A stretch of DNA of 28,282 nucleotides, from positions 1 to 28,282 of the forward strand of contig CAYPTW010000028.1 of NCBI GenBank assembly GCA_964413755.1, read 5' to 3'. Below are positions 1 to 13,217 of the stretch, in pieces. The stretch's first letter is position 1; every line of letters starts with the position of its first letter. A program made the translations under genes and the position numbers. The DNA is from XN24 sp964413755. Lineage in GTDB: Bacteria > Pseudomonadota > Gammaproteobacteria > Steroidobacterales > XN24. The notes below the pieces were generated by a model, which was given only the letters and a program-made list of their open reading frames with translations, was not told the origin of the DNA and made no database searches.

Positions 1-1252
1 ACCGGTCCACCTCCCCGAACACCACGTCGATGGTGCCGATCATCGCCACCACGTCAGCCAGCATGTGCCCGCGCACCATCTCGTCCAGCGCCGCCATGTG
101 CACGAAGCCGGGCGCGCGCAGCTTGACGCGGTAAGGCTTGTTGGCCCCGTCGGACACCATGTAGCAGCCGAACTCCCCTTTCGGGGCCTCCACGGCGGCG
201 TAGACCTCGCCCTCGGGCACGCAATAGCCCTCGGTATAGAGCTTGAAGTGGTGGATGAGGGACTCCATGTCGCCCTTCATCTCGACGCGACGCGGCGGCA
301 CGACCTTGTGGTTGTCGATCGAGACCGGGCCCGGGTTCTCGCGCAGCCAGTTCACGCACTGGCGGATGATGCGGTTCGACTGGCGCAGCTCTTCCACGCG
401 CACCAGGTAGCGGTCGTAACAGTCGCCGTTCACGCCGACCGGGATGTCGAAGTCCATCTCGCCGTAGACGGCATAGGGCTGCTTCTTGCGCAGGTCCCAC
501 TCCACGCCGGAGCCGCGCAGCATGGGCCCGGTGAAGCCGAGGGCGACGGCCCGCTCCGGCGACACCACGCCGATGTTCACGGTGCGCTGCTTCCAGATCC
601 GGTTGTCCGTCAGCAGCGTCTCGTACTCGTCGACACAGGCCGGGAAGCGGTCCGTGAAGTCCTCGATGAAGTCCAGCAGCGAGCCCGAGCGAGCCTCGTT
701 CAGCCGCGCCGTGTCTTTCTTGCTGCGGAAACGCGACTCCTGGTAGCGCGGCATCTCCAGCGGCAGGTCGCGGTGCACCCCGCCGGGACGGTAATAGGTC
801 GCATGCATGCGCGTGCCCGAGACCGCTTCGTAGCAGTCCATCAGGTCCTCGCGCTCACGGAAGCAGTACAGGAACATCGTCATGGCGCCGATGTCGAGCC
901 CGTGCGCCCCCAGCCACATGAGGTGGTTCAGGATGCGGGTGATCTCGTCGAACATGACGCGGATGTACTGCGCGCGCGGCGGCGGCGTGACACCGAGCAG
1001 GCGCTCGATGGCCGTCACGTAGGCGTGCTCGTTGCACATCATGGAGACGTAGTCGAGCCGGTCCATGTAGCCGATGGACTGGTTGTACGGCTTGCTCTCG
1101 GCGAGCTTCTCGGTGGCACGGTGCAACAGCCCGATGTGCGGGTCCGCCTTCTGGATGACCTCGCCGTCCATCTCCAGCACCAGGCGCAACACACCGTGCG
1201 CCGCCGGGTGCTGCGGGCCGAAGTTCATGGTGAAGTTACGAATCTCCGCCAT
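1..1252 (-). CDS. nuoD: NADH-quinone oxidoreductase subunit D (complex I 49 kDa subunit), stop codon cut by window edge
   Basis: This is the 49 kDa subunit of the peripheral arm of respiratory complex I, which helps form the quinone-binding pocket next to cluster N2 in NuoB. Translation from the ATG at 1252 begins MAEIRNFTMNFGPQHPAAHG, the family N-terminus with the conserved GPQHPAAHG loop near residues 12-20. The frame stays open for 417 codons to the window edge and ends FGEVDR, a usual NuoD C-terminus. The single remaining base is T, so only the last two bases of the stop appear to be missing. It is an unfused NuoD, not the NuoCD fusion of Escherichia coli. It starts 4 bp after nuoC stops, so the genes are surely cotranscribed. 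The identification is very secure. Confidence 0.96.
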   Translation of the reverse strand, partial: MAEIRNFTMNFGPQHPAAHGVLRLVLEMDGEVIQKADPHIGLLHRATEKLAESKPYNQSIGYMDRLDYVSMMCNEHAYVTAIERLLGVTPPPRAQYIRVMFDEITRILNHLMWLGAHGLDIGAMTMFLYCFREREDLMDCYEAVSGTRMHATYYRPGGVHRDLPLEMPRYQESRFRSKKDTARLNEARSGSLLDFIEDFTDRFPACVDEYETLLTDNRIWKQRTVNIGVVSPERAVALGFTGPMLRGSGVEWDLRKKQPYAVYGEMDFDIPVGVNGDCYDRYLVRVEELRQSNRIIRQCVNWLRENPGPVSIDNHKVVPPRRVEMKGDMESLIHHFKLYTEGYCVPEGEVYAAVEAPKGEFGCYMVSDGANKPYRVKLRAPGFVHMAALDEMVRGHMLADVVAMIGTIDVVFGEVDR

Positions 1253-1256
1253 GCGC

Positions 1257-1937
1257 TCAGCCCTTGATCGCCGGGTCGTAGCGGTGATCGTCGCGGATTA
1301 CGCGCGGCACCAGGGTGCGCGGCTCGATCTGCACCGGCTCGTAAATGACGCGCTGCTGCGCCGGGTCGTAACGCACTTCCACCTGCCCGCTGAGCGGGAA
1401 GTCCTTGCGGAAGGGGTGCCCGATGAAACCGTAGTCCGTGAGGATGCGGCGCAGGTCCGGATGACCGTCGAACAGGATGCCGAACAGGTCGAAGGCCTCG
1501 CGCTCGAACCAGTTCGCGGCCGGCCACACCTCGGTGAGGGTGGGCAGGCGCGGCGGATCGCCCGGCGGCGCGTAGCAGCGCAGCGACAGGCGCTGGTTCA
1601 GGCGCAGGGACAGCAGCTGGCAGGTCACCGCGAAGCGCTGCGGGGTATCCGCCGACACCGGGGGCGAGCCGCGCCGCACACCGCGGCTGAAGCCGGATTC
1701 CGTCGCCTTGCGCGTCTTCCACTCATCCATGCCGTAAGTCAGGTAATCGACTCCGGCCAGGTCCACCAGCATGGCGAACTCGAGGCCCGGCGCGTCACGC
1801 AGCGTGGTGGCGACCTCCACCAGCCGCTCTGCGGGCACGATCAAACCAATTTGCCCGCTCACGCCGGGGACCGGCTCGAGCTCTTCCCCGAACTGCTCGT
1901 GCAGACGCGCCAACAGTGTTTCGCTTTTCCTGCTCAT
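1257..1937 (-). CDS. nuoC: NADH-quinone oxidoreductase subunit C (complex I 30 kDa subunit)
   Basis: NuoC is the 30 kDa subunit of the connecting module of complex I and lies beside NuoD on the cytoplasmic face of the membrane. The 226-residue product carries the family signature around residues 145-182, with EREAFDLFGI followed by HPDLRRILTDYGF and GHPFRKDFP. The C-terminal tail after about residue 190 is short, as expected for an unfused protein. The ATG at 1937 overlaps the nuoB stop by four bases (ATGA), which suggests translational coupling. Nothing looks truncated or shifted. Confidence 0.96.
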   Translation of the reverse strand: MSRKSETLLARLHEQFGEELEPVPGVSGQIGLIVPAERLVEVATTLRDAPGLEFAMLVDLAGVDYLTYGMDEWKTRKATESGFSRGVRRGSPPVSADTPQRFAVTCQLLSLRLNQRLSLRCYAPPGDPPRLPTLTEVWPAANWFEREAFDLFGILFDGHPDLRRILTDYGFIGHPFRKDFPLSGQVEVRYDPAQQRVIYEPVQIEPRTLVPRVIRDDHRYDPAIKG

Positions 1938-2434
1938 CGCGCGATGGTGTTGGTCCGCTTGATCTTCTTCTGCAGCTGCACGATCCCGTACAGCAGCGCC
2001 TCGGCCGTCGGCGGGCAGCCCGGGACGTAAACGTCCACGGGCACGATACGGTCGCAGCCGCGCACCACGGCGTAGGAATAGTGGTAATAGCCCCCGCCGT
2101 TGGCGCAGCTGCCCATGGAAATCACCCAGCGCGGCTCCGCCATCTGGTCGTAGACCTTGCGCAAGGCGGGCGCCATCTTGTTGACCAGCGTGCCGGCCAC
2201 GATCATCACGTCGGACTGGCGCGGGCTGGGGCGGAAGATGATGCCGAAACGATCGAGGTCATAGCGCGCCGCACCGGCATGCATCATTTCCACTGCGCAG
2301 CAGGCCAGGCCGAAGGTCATCGGCCACATGGAGCCGGTGCGCGCCCAGTTCACCACGGCATCGACGGAGGTGGTGACGATGCCGGGCTTCTGGCTCTTGC
2401 CCAGGGTCTCTGGCACGGGCGCGTTCAATCCCAC
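1934..2434 (-). CDS. nuoB: NADH-quinone oxidoreductase subunit B (cluster N2 subunit)
   Basis: NuoB carries [4Fe-4S] cluster N2, the last electron carrier before quinone in complex I. The GTG at 2434 gives 166 residues. From that start the cluster ligands are visible as Cys45-Cys46 (in GLACCAVEM), Cys110 (in MGSCANGGG) and Cys140 (in VPGCPP). The frame is open further upstream to an ATG at 2653, but that extension reads through nuoA in another frame and has no NuoB-like sequence, so I prefer the GTG. This start overlaps the end of nuoA by ten bases. The exact start is inferred; the product identity is secure. Confidence 0.93.
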   Translation of the reverse strand: MGLNAPVPETLGKSQKPGIVTTSVDAVVNWARTGSMWPMTFGLACCAVEMMHAGAARYDLDRFGIIFRPSPRQSDVMIVAGTLVNKMAPALRKVYDQMAEPRWVISMGSCANGGGYYHYSYAVVRGCDRIVPVDVYVPGCPPTAEALLYGIVQLQKKIKRTNTIAR

Positions 2435-2781
2435 TCCAGCGCCCCCTTCTTCCACTCGTAGATGAAGCCCACGACGAGGATGAGCAGGAACACGGCCATG
2501 GCCAGCATGCCGAAGCCGCCGATCTGGTCGAGGGAGACCGCCCATGGGAAGAGGAAGGCGATTTCGAGGTCGAAGATGATGAACAGGATGGCGACCAGGT
2601 AGTAGCGCACATCGAACTTCATGCGTGAGTCTTCGAAGGCCTCGAAGCCGCATTCGTAGGGCGAGGTCTTGGCGTCGTCAGGCCGGCGGGGTCCGAGCAG
2701 GAAGCCCAGGGACAGCAGCACGCCGCCCAGCACAGCGGCGATGACCAGAAAAACGAGGATGGGCAGGTAATTCTCGAGCAT
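2425..2781 (-). CDS. nuoA: NADH-quinone oxidoreductase subunit A (membrane subunit)
   Basis: NuoA is a small membrane subunit of complex I at the junction between peripheral and membrane arms. The 118 residues show three hydrophobic segments at about 7-29, 61-81 and 89-109. The loop after the first segment contains the conserved SPYECGFE stretch (about residues 40-47), and FDLEIAFLFPW follows in helix 2. The start is the ATG at 2781 with AGGA about six bases upstream. It is the first nuo gene and lies downstream of tRNA-Leu in the same direction, so the nuo operon begins here or is entered from the secG side. Confidence 0.96.
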   Translation of the reverse strand: MLENYLPILVFLVIAAVLGGVLLSLGFLLGPRRPDDAKTSPYECGFEAFEDSRMKFDVRYYLVAILFIIFDLEIAFLFPWAVSLDQIGGFGMLAMAVFLLILVVGFIYEWKKGALEWD

Positions 2782-2801
2782 TCCCGTTCCTGTTTTTCGC
2801 T

Positions 2802-2829
2802 GGCCCGGCCGGGCCGGATTCCCCGGCCC
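2802..2829 (-). other. Overlapping GC-rich inverted repeats in the nuoA leader
   Basis: Between tRNA-Leu and nuoA there is a perfect 14-base palindrome (GGCCCGGCCGGGCC, 2802-2815). A 7-bp stem (GGGCCGG/CCGGCCC, 2811-2817 with 2823-2829, 5-base loop) shares bases with it, so the two structures exclude each other. No T-tract follows on the minus strand, so this is not a standard intrinsic terminator. It may separate the tRNA precursor from the nuo message or affect nuoA translation; the function is inference. Confidence 0.35.
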
Positions 2830-2843
2830 GACGGGCGAGAAGA

Positions 2844-2928
2844 TGGTGCGGATGGTCGGACTCGAACCGACACGGCTTGCGCCACTGCCCCCTCAAGACA
2901 GCGTGTCTACCAGTTCCACCACATCCGC
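2844..2928 (-). tRNA. leuU: tRNA-Leu (anticodon GAG)
   Basis: The minus strand folds as an 85-base tRNA with a long variable arm. The acceptor arms GCGGATG and CATCCGC pair over 7 bp, the anticodon stem CTGTC/GGCAG encloses loop TTGAGGG with anticodon GAG, and the T-arm contains GGTTCGAGTCC. The 3' CCA is encoded (2844-2846). The D-arm sequence GGAACTGGTAGAC and the long variable arm fit class II tRNA-Leu. A leucine tRNA with this anticodon next to secG is also the arrangement in Escherichia coli (leuU). Confidence 0.96.
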
Positions 2929-2960
2929 ATGAAGACCGTGGTCGCCCCAGCTGCAGCCGC

Positions 2961-3350
2961 TTATTGCGGCGGCGGCGGCGGCTCTTCGGCCGGCGGCTCC
3001 GCTGCAGGCAATGCAGGCGTGTCGCCGTCCGTTGCCGGCATCGGAACAGCTTCCGGCGCTTCATTCACGGCCGGGGCCGTTACCGGCACGCGCTCGAGAA
3101 TGCTGTCCGGCTCAGTCCGCTGACCAGCGAGGTACGCGAGCCCGAGGCTCGTAATGAAAAACAGTGTCGCGAGCACGGCTGTGGCCCTGCTCAGGAAAGA
3201 GGTCGTGCCGCGGGAACCGAACACGGTCCCGGACGCCCCTGCCCCGAAGGCCGCGCCGGCGTCTGCGCCCTTGCCGCGCTGGAGCAGCACGAGCGCAATG
3301 ATGGCCACGGCGAGGAAGACATGGCTCACGGTAGCTAGTGTCTGAAGCAT
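2961..3350 (-). CDS. secG: Preprotein translocase subunit SecG
   Basis: SecG is the small auxiliary subunit of the SecYEG protein-export channel in the inner membrane. The 129 residues begin with a transmembrane helix at about 7-24 (FLAVAIIALVLLQ). The conserved cytoplasmic loop QRGKGADAGAAFGAGASGT follows, then FLSRATA and a second helix at about 56-75. The C-terminal tail is low in complexity and rich in proline, alanine and glutamate, ending in a run of prolines; such tails are common in gammaproteobacterial SecG. It lies 20 bp after tpiA on the same strand. The ATG at 3350 lacks a strong Shine-Dalgarno sequence. Confidence 0.95.
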   Translation of the reverse strand: MLQTLATVSHVFLAVAIIALVLLQRGKGADAGAAFGAGASGTVFGSRGTTSFLSRATAVLATLFFITSLGLAYLAGQRTEPDSILERVPVTAPAVNEAPEAVPMPATDGDTPALPAAEPPAEEPPPPPQ

Positions 3351-3370
3351 CTGGTACTGGTATCCGTAAC

Positions 3371-4123
3371 TCAGCCGGCTGCGCGACAGATGCTCGCAAA
3401 GCCCTCGACCTCGAGCGAGGCGCCGCCCACGAGCCCGCCGTCGACATCCGGCATGGCAAAAATCTCGGCTGCATTGGCGGCCTTCACGCTCCCGCCGTAC
3501 AGCACCTTAACGAAGTCGGCAATGTTAGCATTTTCAGCCCGCAGTAGGCCACGGATAAATGCGTGTACCGCCTGCGCCTGCTCCGGGCTCGCCGTGCGCC
3601 CGGTACCGATGGCCCAGATGGGCTCGTAGGCAATCACCGCGCGCTCAAAGGCCTCGATCCCGGCCGCCGCCAGCACTGCGCGTACCTGCCGCCCGACCAC
3701 TTCCTCGGTCCGTTCCGCCTCGCGCTCCTCCAGGCTTTCGCCGACACAGAGTATCGGCGTCAGGCCGTGCCGCTGGGCAGCGATGAACTTCGCCGCCACC
3801 AGCGCATCGTCCTCGCCATTCAGGCTGCGGCGCTCCGAGTGGCCGACGATGGCATAGCGGCAGCCGACCTCCGCCAGCATGGCGCCCGACACCTGGCCGG
3901 TGAACGCCCCCTCGTCCTGGTCCGAGACGTCCTGGGCGCCCACGGCCACCGGGGTGCCCGCAGCCGCGCGACAGGCCTCCTCGAGGAAGGGGAACGGCGG
4001 GCACACGGCGATCTCGCACGGCGCGCCGCCGGCGAATTCCGCGGCCAGGCCGGCCACCAGCGAGCGCGTCATGGCTCGCGAGCCGAACATCTTCCAGTTA
4101 CCAGCAACCAGCTTCTGTCTCAT
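3371..4123 (-). CDS. tpiA: Triosephosphate isomerase
   Basis: This enzyme interconverts dihydroxyacetone phosphate and glyceraldehyde 3-phosphate in the cytoplasm. The 250-residue TIM barrel keeps all catalytic positions: Asn9 and Lys11 in GNWKM, His95 in VGHSERR, and Glu167 in AYEPIWAIGTG, whose end is the flexible loop 6. The phosphate-binding LYGGSVK (about 208-214) and LVGGASLE (231-238) are intact. The ATG at 4123 has GGGAG eight bases upstream. It is transcribed with secG; this tpiA-secG pair is conserved in many gammaproteobacteria. Confidence 0.97.
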   Translation of the reverse strand: MRQKLVAGNWKMFGSRAMTRSLVAGLAAEFAGGAPCEIAVCPPFPFLEEACRAAAGTPVAVGAQDVSDQDEGAFTGQVSGAMLAEVGCRYAIVGHSERRSLNGEDDALVAAKFIAAQRHGLTPILCVGESLEEREAERTEEVVGRQVRAVLAAAGIEAFERAVIAYEPIWAIGTGRTASPEQAQAVHAFIRGLLRAENANIADFVKVLYGGSVKAANAAEIFAMPDVDGGLVGGASLEVEGFASICRAAG

Positions 4124-4177
4124 TGCGGTCTCCCGCCTCGTGAAGGCGCGGCACTTTAGCCGCAGGACCAGGGGAAA

Positions 4178-5515
4178 TCAATGTTCGGCCGCGGCCCGGA
4201 CTACCTCGGCCAGCTGCTCCGCAGTCCGGCGCGCCTGCCCCGCATCGCGGGCTTCCACCATAACGCGGATCACCGGCTCGGTGCCGGAGGCGCGCAGCAC
4301 CACCCGGCCGTCGTCCCCCAGCGCCTGTTCCGCCTGCGCGACGGATTCGGTGACCCCGTCCGCCGCACCCGGGTCGAGTCGCTGCGCCACGCGCACGTTG
4401 ATCATCACCTGCGGCAACTTCGGCACCTCGCCGGCCAGCTCCGCCAGGCTGCGACCGGTGCGGCGCATCACCTCCAGCACCTGCAGCGCCGTGGCCAGCC
4501 CGTCCCCGGTCGCAGTGCGCGCCAGGTTGATGATGTGCCCGGAAGTCTCGCCACCGAGCTGCCCGCCCTCCTGCCGCAGCATGGCCATGACGTGGCGGTC
4601 TCCGACGGCGGCACGCCGGAAGTCGATACCGAGTCCCTCCAGCGCCTGCTCGAGGCCGAGGTTACTCATCACCGTGCCCACCACCGGGCCACGCAGCTCG
4701 CCGCGCTCAGCCGCATCGCGCGCCAGGATGAACAGGATCTGGTCGCCGTCCACCAGTGCCCCGTTGCCGTCCACCAGCACGCAACGGTCACCGTCGCCGT
4801 CCAGGGCAATGCCCATGCTGGCGCCGACCCCGGTCACGGTCGTCGCCAGCAGTTCCGGCTGGGTCGAGCCGCAACCCTGGTTGATATTGCGCCCGTTCGG
4901 CGAACAGCCGATGGGGATGATCTCCGCGTCCAGCTCGGCCAGCACGCGTGGCGCCACCTTGTAGGCCGCCCCGTGAGCACAGTCGACGACCAGCTTGAAG
5001 CCGCCCAGGCTTGCGCCTTGCGGCAGCATGGTCTTGCAGAATTCCTGGTAATCCACCCGCGCCTGGTCGACGCGTCGCGCGCGGCCCAGGGCTGCCGATT
5101 CCCGCGTCAGGGGCGGCTCTTCCAGCAACGCCTCGATGGCCTGCTCCTGTTCGTCGCTGAGCTTCTCCCCGCCGGCCACGAAAATCTTGATGCCGTTGTC
5201 GTCGTAGAGGTTGTGTGAGGCGCTGATGACGAGCCCGAACTCGGCGCCGAGTTCGCGGCACAGGTAGGCCACGCCTGGCGTGGGCAGCGGGCCCGCCAGC
5301 AGCACGTTTACGCCGGCCGCGGTGAACCCGGCCTCCAGCGCCGCCTCGAACATGTAGCCCGACAGCCGCGTGTCCTTGCCGATAAGGACCGTGCCGCCCT
5401 CCGGCGCCAGCACCCGGGCCGCCGCACTGGCCAGCCGCAGGGCGAAGTCCACCGTCATGGGCGGTGTCCCCACCGTGCCGCGCACGCCGTCAGTACCGAA
5501 ATAGCGTCTGCTCAT
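4178..5515 (-). CDS. glmM: Phosphoglucosamine mutase
   Basis: GlmM converts glucosamine 6-phosphate to glucosamine 1-phosphate, feeding UDP-GlcNAc synthesis for peptidoglycan and lipopolysaccharide. The 445 residues contain the phosphoserine loop SASHN with active Ser100, the Mg-binding loop DGDGDR (Asp239, Asp241, Asp243), the sugar-recognition loop GGETSGH (321-327), and the phosphate-binding RASGTEPVIR (408-417). Length and motif order match the family. The ATG at 5515 overlaps the folP stop by four bases, the usual folP-glmM coupling. Confidence 0.97.
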   Translation of the reverse strand: MSRRYFGTDGVRGTVGTPPMTVDFALRLASAAARVLAPEGGTVLIGKDTRLSGYMFEAALEAGFTAAGVNVLLAGPLPTPGVAYLCRELGAEFGLVISASHNLYDDNGIKIFVAGGEKLSDEQEQAIEALLEEPPLTRESAALGRARRVDQARVDYQEFCKTMLPQGASLGGFKLVVDCAHGAAYKVAPRVLAELDAEIIPIGCSPNGRNINQGCGSTQPELLATTVTGVGASMGIALDGDGDRCVLVDGNGALVDGDQILFILARDAAERGELRGPVVGTVMSNLGLEQALEGLGIDFRRAAVGDRHVMAMLRQEGGQLGGETSGHIINLARTATGDGLATALQVLEVMRRTGRSLAELAGEVPKLPQVMINVRVAQRLDPGAADGVTESVAQAEQALGDDGRVVLRASGTEPVIRVMVEARDAGQARRTAEQLAEVVRAAAEH

Positions 5516-6381
5516 CCCTGTTCTCCGTCCTTACCGGCCGCCATCACGGCGGCCGTCACCTCGAGTGCGTCACGCGTGGCCGCCACGTCGTGGCTGCGAA
5601 TGATAGCGGCCCCCGCCTGCGCCGCGAGGGTCGCGAGCGCCAGGCCGCCCGCCAGGCGCTCCTCCACCGGCCGCCCGGTGATCGTGCCGATCATGGACTT
5701 GCGCGACACGCCGACCAGCAGCGGCACGCCCAGGTCGGCAAAACGCGCCAGCCGGCCCATCAGCAGCAGGTTGTGCTCGAGCGTCTTGCCGAAGCCGAAG
5801 CCCGGGTCTACTACGATCCGGTCCGGCGCCATGCCGGCCGTGATGCAAGCCTCGACGCGACGGGCGAGGAAGTCGTAGACCTCCGTCACAACATCATCGT
5901 AGTGCGGCGCATGTTGCATGGTGCGCGGCTCGCCCTGCATGTGCATGAGGCACACGGCACAATCGCTTTCCACCGCGGCCTCGAGGGCTCCGGGTGCGCG
6001 CAACGCCAGCACGTCGTTGATCATCTCCGCGCCCGCCGCAGCTGCCGCGCGCATCACTTCAGGCTTGGTCGTATCGACCGACACCGGGGGCGCCCCGGCC
6101 GCGACCAGGGCCTCCAACACCGGCATCACCCGCGCCAGCTCTGCCGCGGTCCCGACCGGCTCTGCGCCGGGGCGAGTCGACTCGCCACCGATGTCCAGCA
6201 GGGCCGCACCCGCCTCTGCCATGGCCAGCGCATGGCTCTCGGCGCGCCGCCGGTCGTTGAAGCGCCCGCCGTCGGAGAACGAATCCGGGGTCACGTTGAG
6301 GATCCCCATGACCACGGGCCGGGCCAGGTCGAGCGTGCGGGTACGGAGTCGGAGGATCCGAGGGCTCATGCGGCGCATCAT
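5512..6381 (-). CDS. folP: Dihydropteroate synthase
   Basis: FolP condenses p-aminobenzoate with a pterin pyrophosphate in folate synthesis and is the classic sulfonamide target. The barrel motifs appear in order: GILNVTPDSFSDGG (about 26-39), GGESTRPGA (65-73), VSVDTTKPEV (100-109), DPGFGFGKT (192-200), GVSRKSMIG (224-232) and IRSHDV (261-266). There are three possible starts (6381, 6378 and 6369), none with a clear Shine-Dalgarno sequence; the one at 6369 (MSPRILRLRT) best matches usual N-termini, so the first four residues may be surplus. It is separated from ftsH by a strong terminator but overlaps glmM by four bases. Confidence 0.96.
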   Translation of the reverse strand: MMRRMSPRILRLRTRTLDLARPVVMGILNVTPDSFSDGGRFNDRRRAESHALAMAEAGAALLDIGGESTRPGAEPVGTAAELARVMPVLEALVAAGAPPVSVDTTKPEVMRAAAAAGAEMINDVLALRAPGALEAAVESDCAVCLMHMQGEPRTMQHAPHYDDVVTEVYDFLARRVEACITAGMAPDRIVVDPGFGFGKTLEHNLLLMGRLARFADLGVPLLVGVSRKSMIGTITGRPVEERLAGGLALATLAAQAGAAIIRSHDVAATRDALEVTAAVMAAGKDGEQG

Positions 6382-6420
6382 AGCGCGCGGGGGCCCGCAG
6401 GAGCAGGCCGGGCGCGACCG

Positions 6421-6458
6421 AAAAAGAAAGGCCGGGGCGGCTCCAGGCCGCCCCGGCC
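6421..6458 (-). terminator. Intrinsic terminator after ftsH
   Basis: On the minus strand a perfect 12-bp stem GGCCGGGGCGGC/GCCGCCCCGGCC (arms 6447-6458 and 6430-6441, 5-base loop) is followed at once by TTTCTTTTT. It begins about 20 bases after the ftsH stop. It should end rlmE-ftsH transcripts before folP, whose start is only about 40 bases further on. Confidence 0.9.
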
Positions 6459-6477
6459 GTATCAGGTCACAGCCCGG

Positions 6478-8400
<1,923 letters not shown>

Positions 8401-8453
8401 AGAAACTGCTCCTCAAGTCCCGACACGGGTCACGCGCCCGTTCCGTTTAGACA

Positions 8454-9080
8454 CTACATGACGCCGTAGTTTCCTGCCACCAGGTAAAATTCCCGGCTCC
8501 TGTCCCTGGAAGCTTTCGGCTTGCGCTGGCGGACGGTTTCGAACATCTGCCGCGCCTCGGCGACGAGTGCGTCGCTGCCCTCGCCCTGGAATACCTTGAT
8601 TACGGCCCCGCCCCCTGGCGCGAGCCGCTTGCGGGCGAAATCCAGCGCCAGCTCAGCGAGATACATCGCCCGCGGCTGGTCGACGCTGGACATGCCACTG
8701 ATATTGGGGGCCATATCGCTCATTACAAGCCCGACGCTGGAATCGCCGAGGGCCGCCTCCAGCGCTGCCAGCGTCTCCTCCTCGCGGAAGTCGCCCTGGA
8801 TGAATGCCACGTCGCCAAGCGGGTCCATGGGCAACAGGTCCAGCGCAATCACGCGCCCCCGCGGCCCCACCAGCTTCGCCGCGTACTGGCTCCAGGCTCC
8901 CGGGGCCGCGCCGAGATCGACCACGGTCATGCCGGGCTTGATGAGGCGATCCTTCTCCTGGATTTCCTGCAGCTTGTACACGGCCCGCGAGCGCCAGCCC
9001 TCCTGCAGCGCCTTCTGCACGAACTCGTCGGCCACGTGCTCGTCCATCCAGCGCCGGCCACGCCGCGTACGCCCGCTCAT
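8454..9080 (-). CDS. rlmE: 23S rRNA (uridine-2'-O)-methyltransferase RlmE (FtsJ/RrmJ)
   Basis: RlmE methylates the 2'-hydroxyl of U2552 in the A-loop of 23S rRNA (E. coli numbering) late in large-subunit assembly. The 208 residues contain the SAM-binding VVDLGAAPGAWSQ (about 53-65). The K-D-K-E catalytic tetrad is complete: Lys36, Asp122 (SDMAPN), Lys162 (IKVFQG) and Glu197 (REFYL). Length matches the E. coli protein closely. The rlmE-ftsH pair is widely conserved and heat-inducible in E. coli, but I saw no sigma-32 match upstream here. It is divergent from yhbY across 111 bp. Confidence 0.96.
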   Translation of the reverse strand: MSGRTRRGRRWMDEHVADEFVQKALQEGWRSRAVYKLQEIQEKDRLIKPGMTVVDLGAAPGAWSQYAAKLVGPRGRVIALDLLPMDPLGDVAFIQGDFREEETLAALEAALGDSSVGLVMSDMAPNISGMSSVDQPRAMYLAELALDFARKRLAPGGGAVIKVFQGEGSDALVAEARQMFETVRQRKPKASRDRSREFYLVAGNYGVM

Positions 9081-9191
9081 GCTGTCCCCCGCGCTGCCGA
9101 TGCCTGCCGGCCTGCTAAACTAGCCGCGTAATGTGCGGCCGCCGCGCTGCGCCCCTTCGCTGAATGATTTTTAGGTTGAAGTAACACCCGT

Positions 9192-9485
9192 ATGCCACTG
9201 ACAGAAAAACAGAAAAAGCACCTGCGCGGCCTCGGCCATACGCTCGAGCCCGTGCTGCTCACGGGTGGTGCCGGGGTCACGCCCGGCCTCCTGGCCGAGC
9301 TGGACACGACCCTGGCGCACCACGAACTCATCAAGGTCAAGGTGCGCGCCGGAGACCGGGAGGCGCGCGACGCCATGATCGATGCGCTGTGTTCCGCTTC
9401 CGGCGCCGAACTGGTGCAGCGTATCGGCCACGTGGCGCTGCTGTGGCGCGCCAACCCCGAGCGGCGCCGCATCCCTCTCGCGTAG
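9192..9485 (+). CDS. yhbY: YhbY family ribosome assembly RNA-binding protein
   Basis: The 97-residue product is a single CRM (CRS1-YhbY) domain, an RNA-binding fold associated with precursors of the large ribosomal subunit. It begins MPLTEKQKKHLRGLGHTLEP, a typical family start, followed by LLTGGAGVT where relatives have the GxxG RNA-binding loop, then ELIKVKV and an arginine-rich C-terminus after LVQRIGHVALLWR. It is divergent from rlmE and convergent with greA, standing alone on the plus strand; the same location between rlmE and the car/greA genes is known in Pseudomonas. Confidence 0.93.
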   Translation: MPLTEKQKKHLRGLGHTLEPVLLTGGAGVTPGLLAELDTTLAHHELIKVKVRAGDREARDAMIDALCSASGAELVQRIGHVALLWRANPERRRIPLA

Positions 9486-9519
9486 CCGTGTTCGGTCCCG
9501 CCCTGGGACAGGCCCACGC

Positions 9520-9992
9520 TCAGACGTACTCGACCTTGAGGATCACGTAGACGCGGTCCCCGCCGGGCGCCTGGACGCTCACCTCGTCACCTTCGCTCTT
9601 GCCGATCAGTGCCCGGGAAATCGGCGAGGCGATGGAGATGCGCCCTTCCCTGAGGTCGGCTTCGTCCTCGCCGACGATCTGGTAACGCAGCTCGGCATCG
9701 TCGGCCTCGGAGAACAGGGTCACGGTTGCGCCGAAGACGACGCGCCCGGCGGCGCTGAGCGATGCCACATCGATAATGTCGACGTGCGAGAGCTTGTACT
9801 CGATGTCGCGGATGCGCGCCTCGACCAGCCCCTGCTGCTCCTTGGCAGCGTGGTACTCGGCGTTCTCCTTGAGATCGCCATGCGCGCGGGCCTCGCCGAT
9901 GGCGGCGCTGATGCGCGGCCGCTCCACGTTCTTCAGCCGCGTCAGCTCCTCGCGCAGGCGCGCGGCGCCACGGGCAGTCATCGGTACCTTGG

Positions 9993-9996
<4 letters not shown>
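9520..9996 (-). CDS. greA: Transcription elongation factor GreA
   Basis: GreA stimulates transcript cleavage by backtracked RNA polymerase through its secondary channel. The 158 residues give the N-terminal coiled coil (about 1-75) with the tip sequence GDLKENAEYHAAKE, in which Asp41 and Glu44 are the acidic catalytic positions, and a C-terminal FKBP-like domain (about 80-158) with SPISRALIGKSEGDEV. The ATG at 9996 overlaps the carB stop by four bases. Membership of greA in a car operon is known from Pseudomonas aeruginosa, and the overlap supports the same here. It converges with yhbY, 34 bp away, without a clear terminator. Confidence 0.97.
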
Positions 9997-13209
<3,213 letters not shown>

Positions 13210-13217
<8 letters not shown>

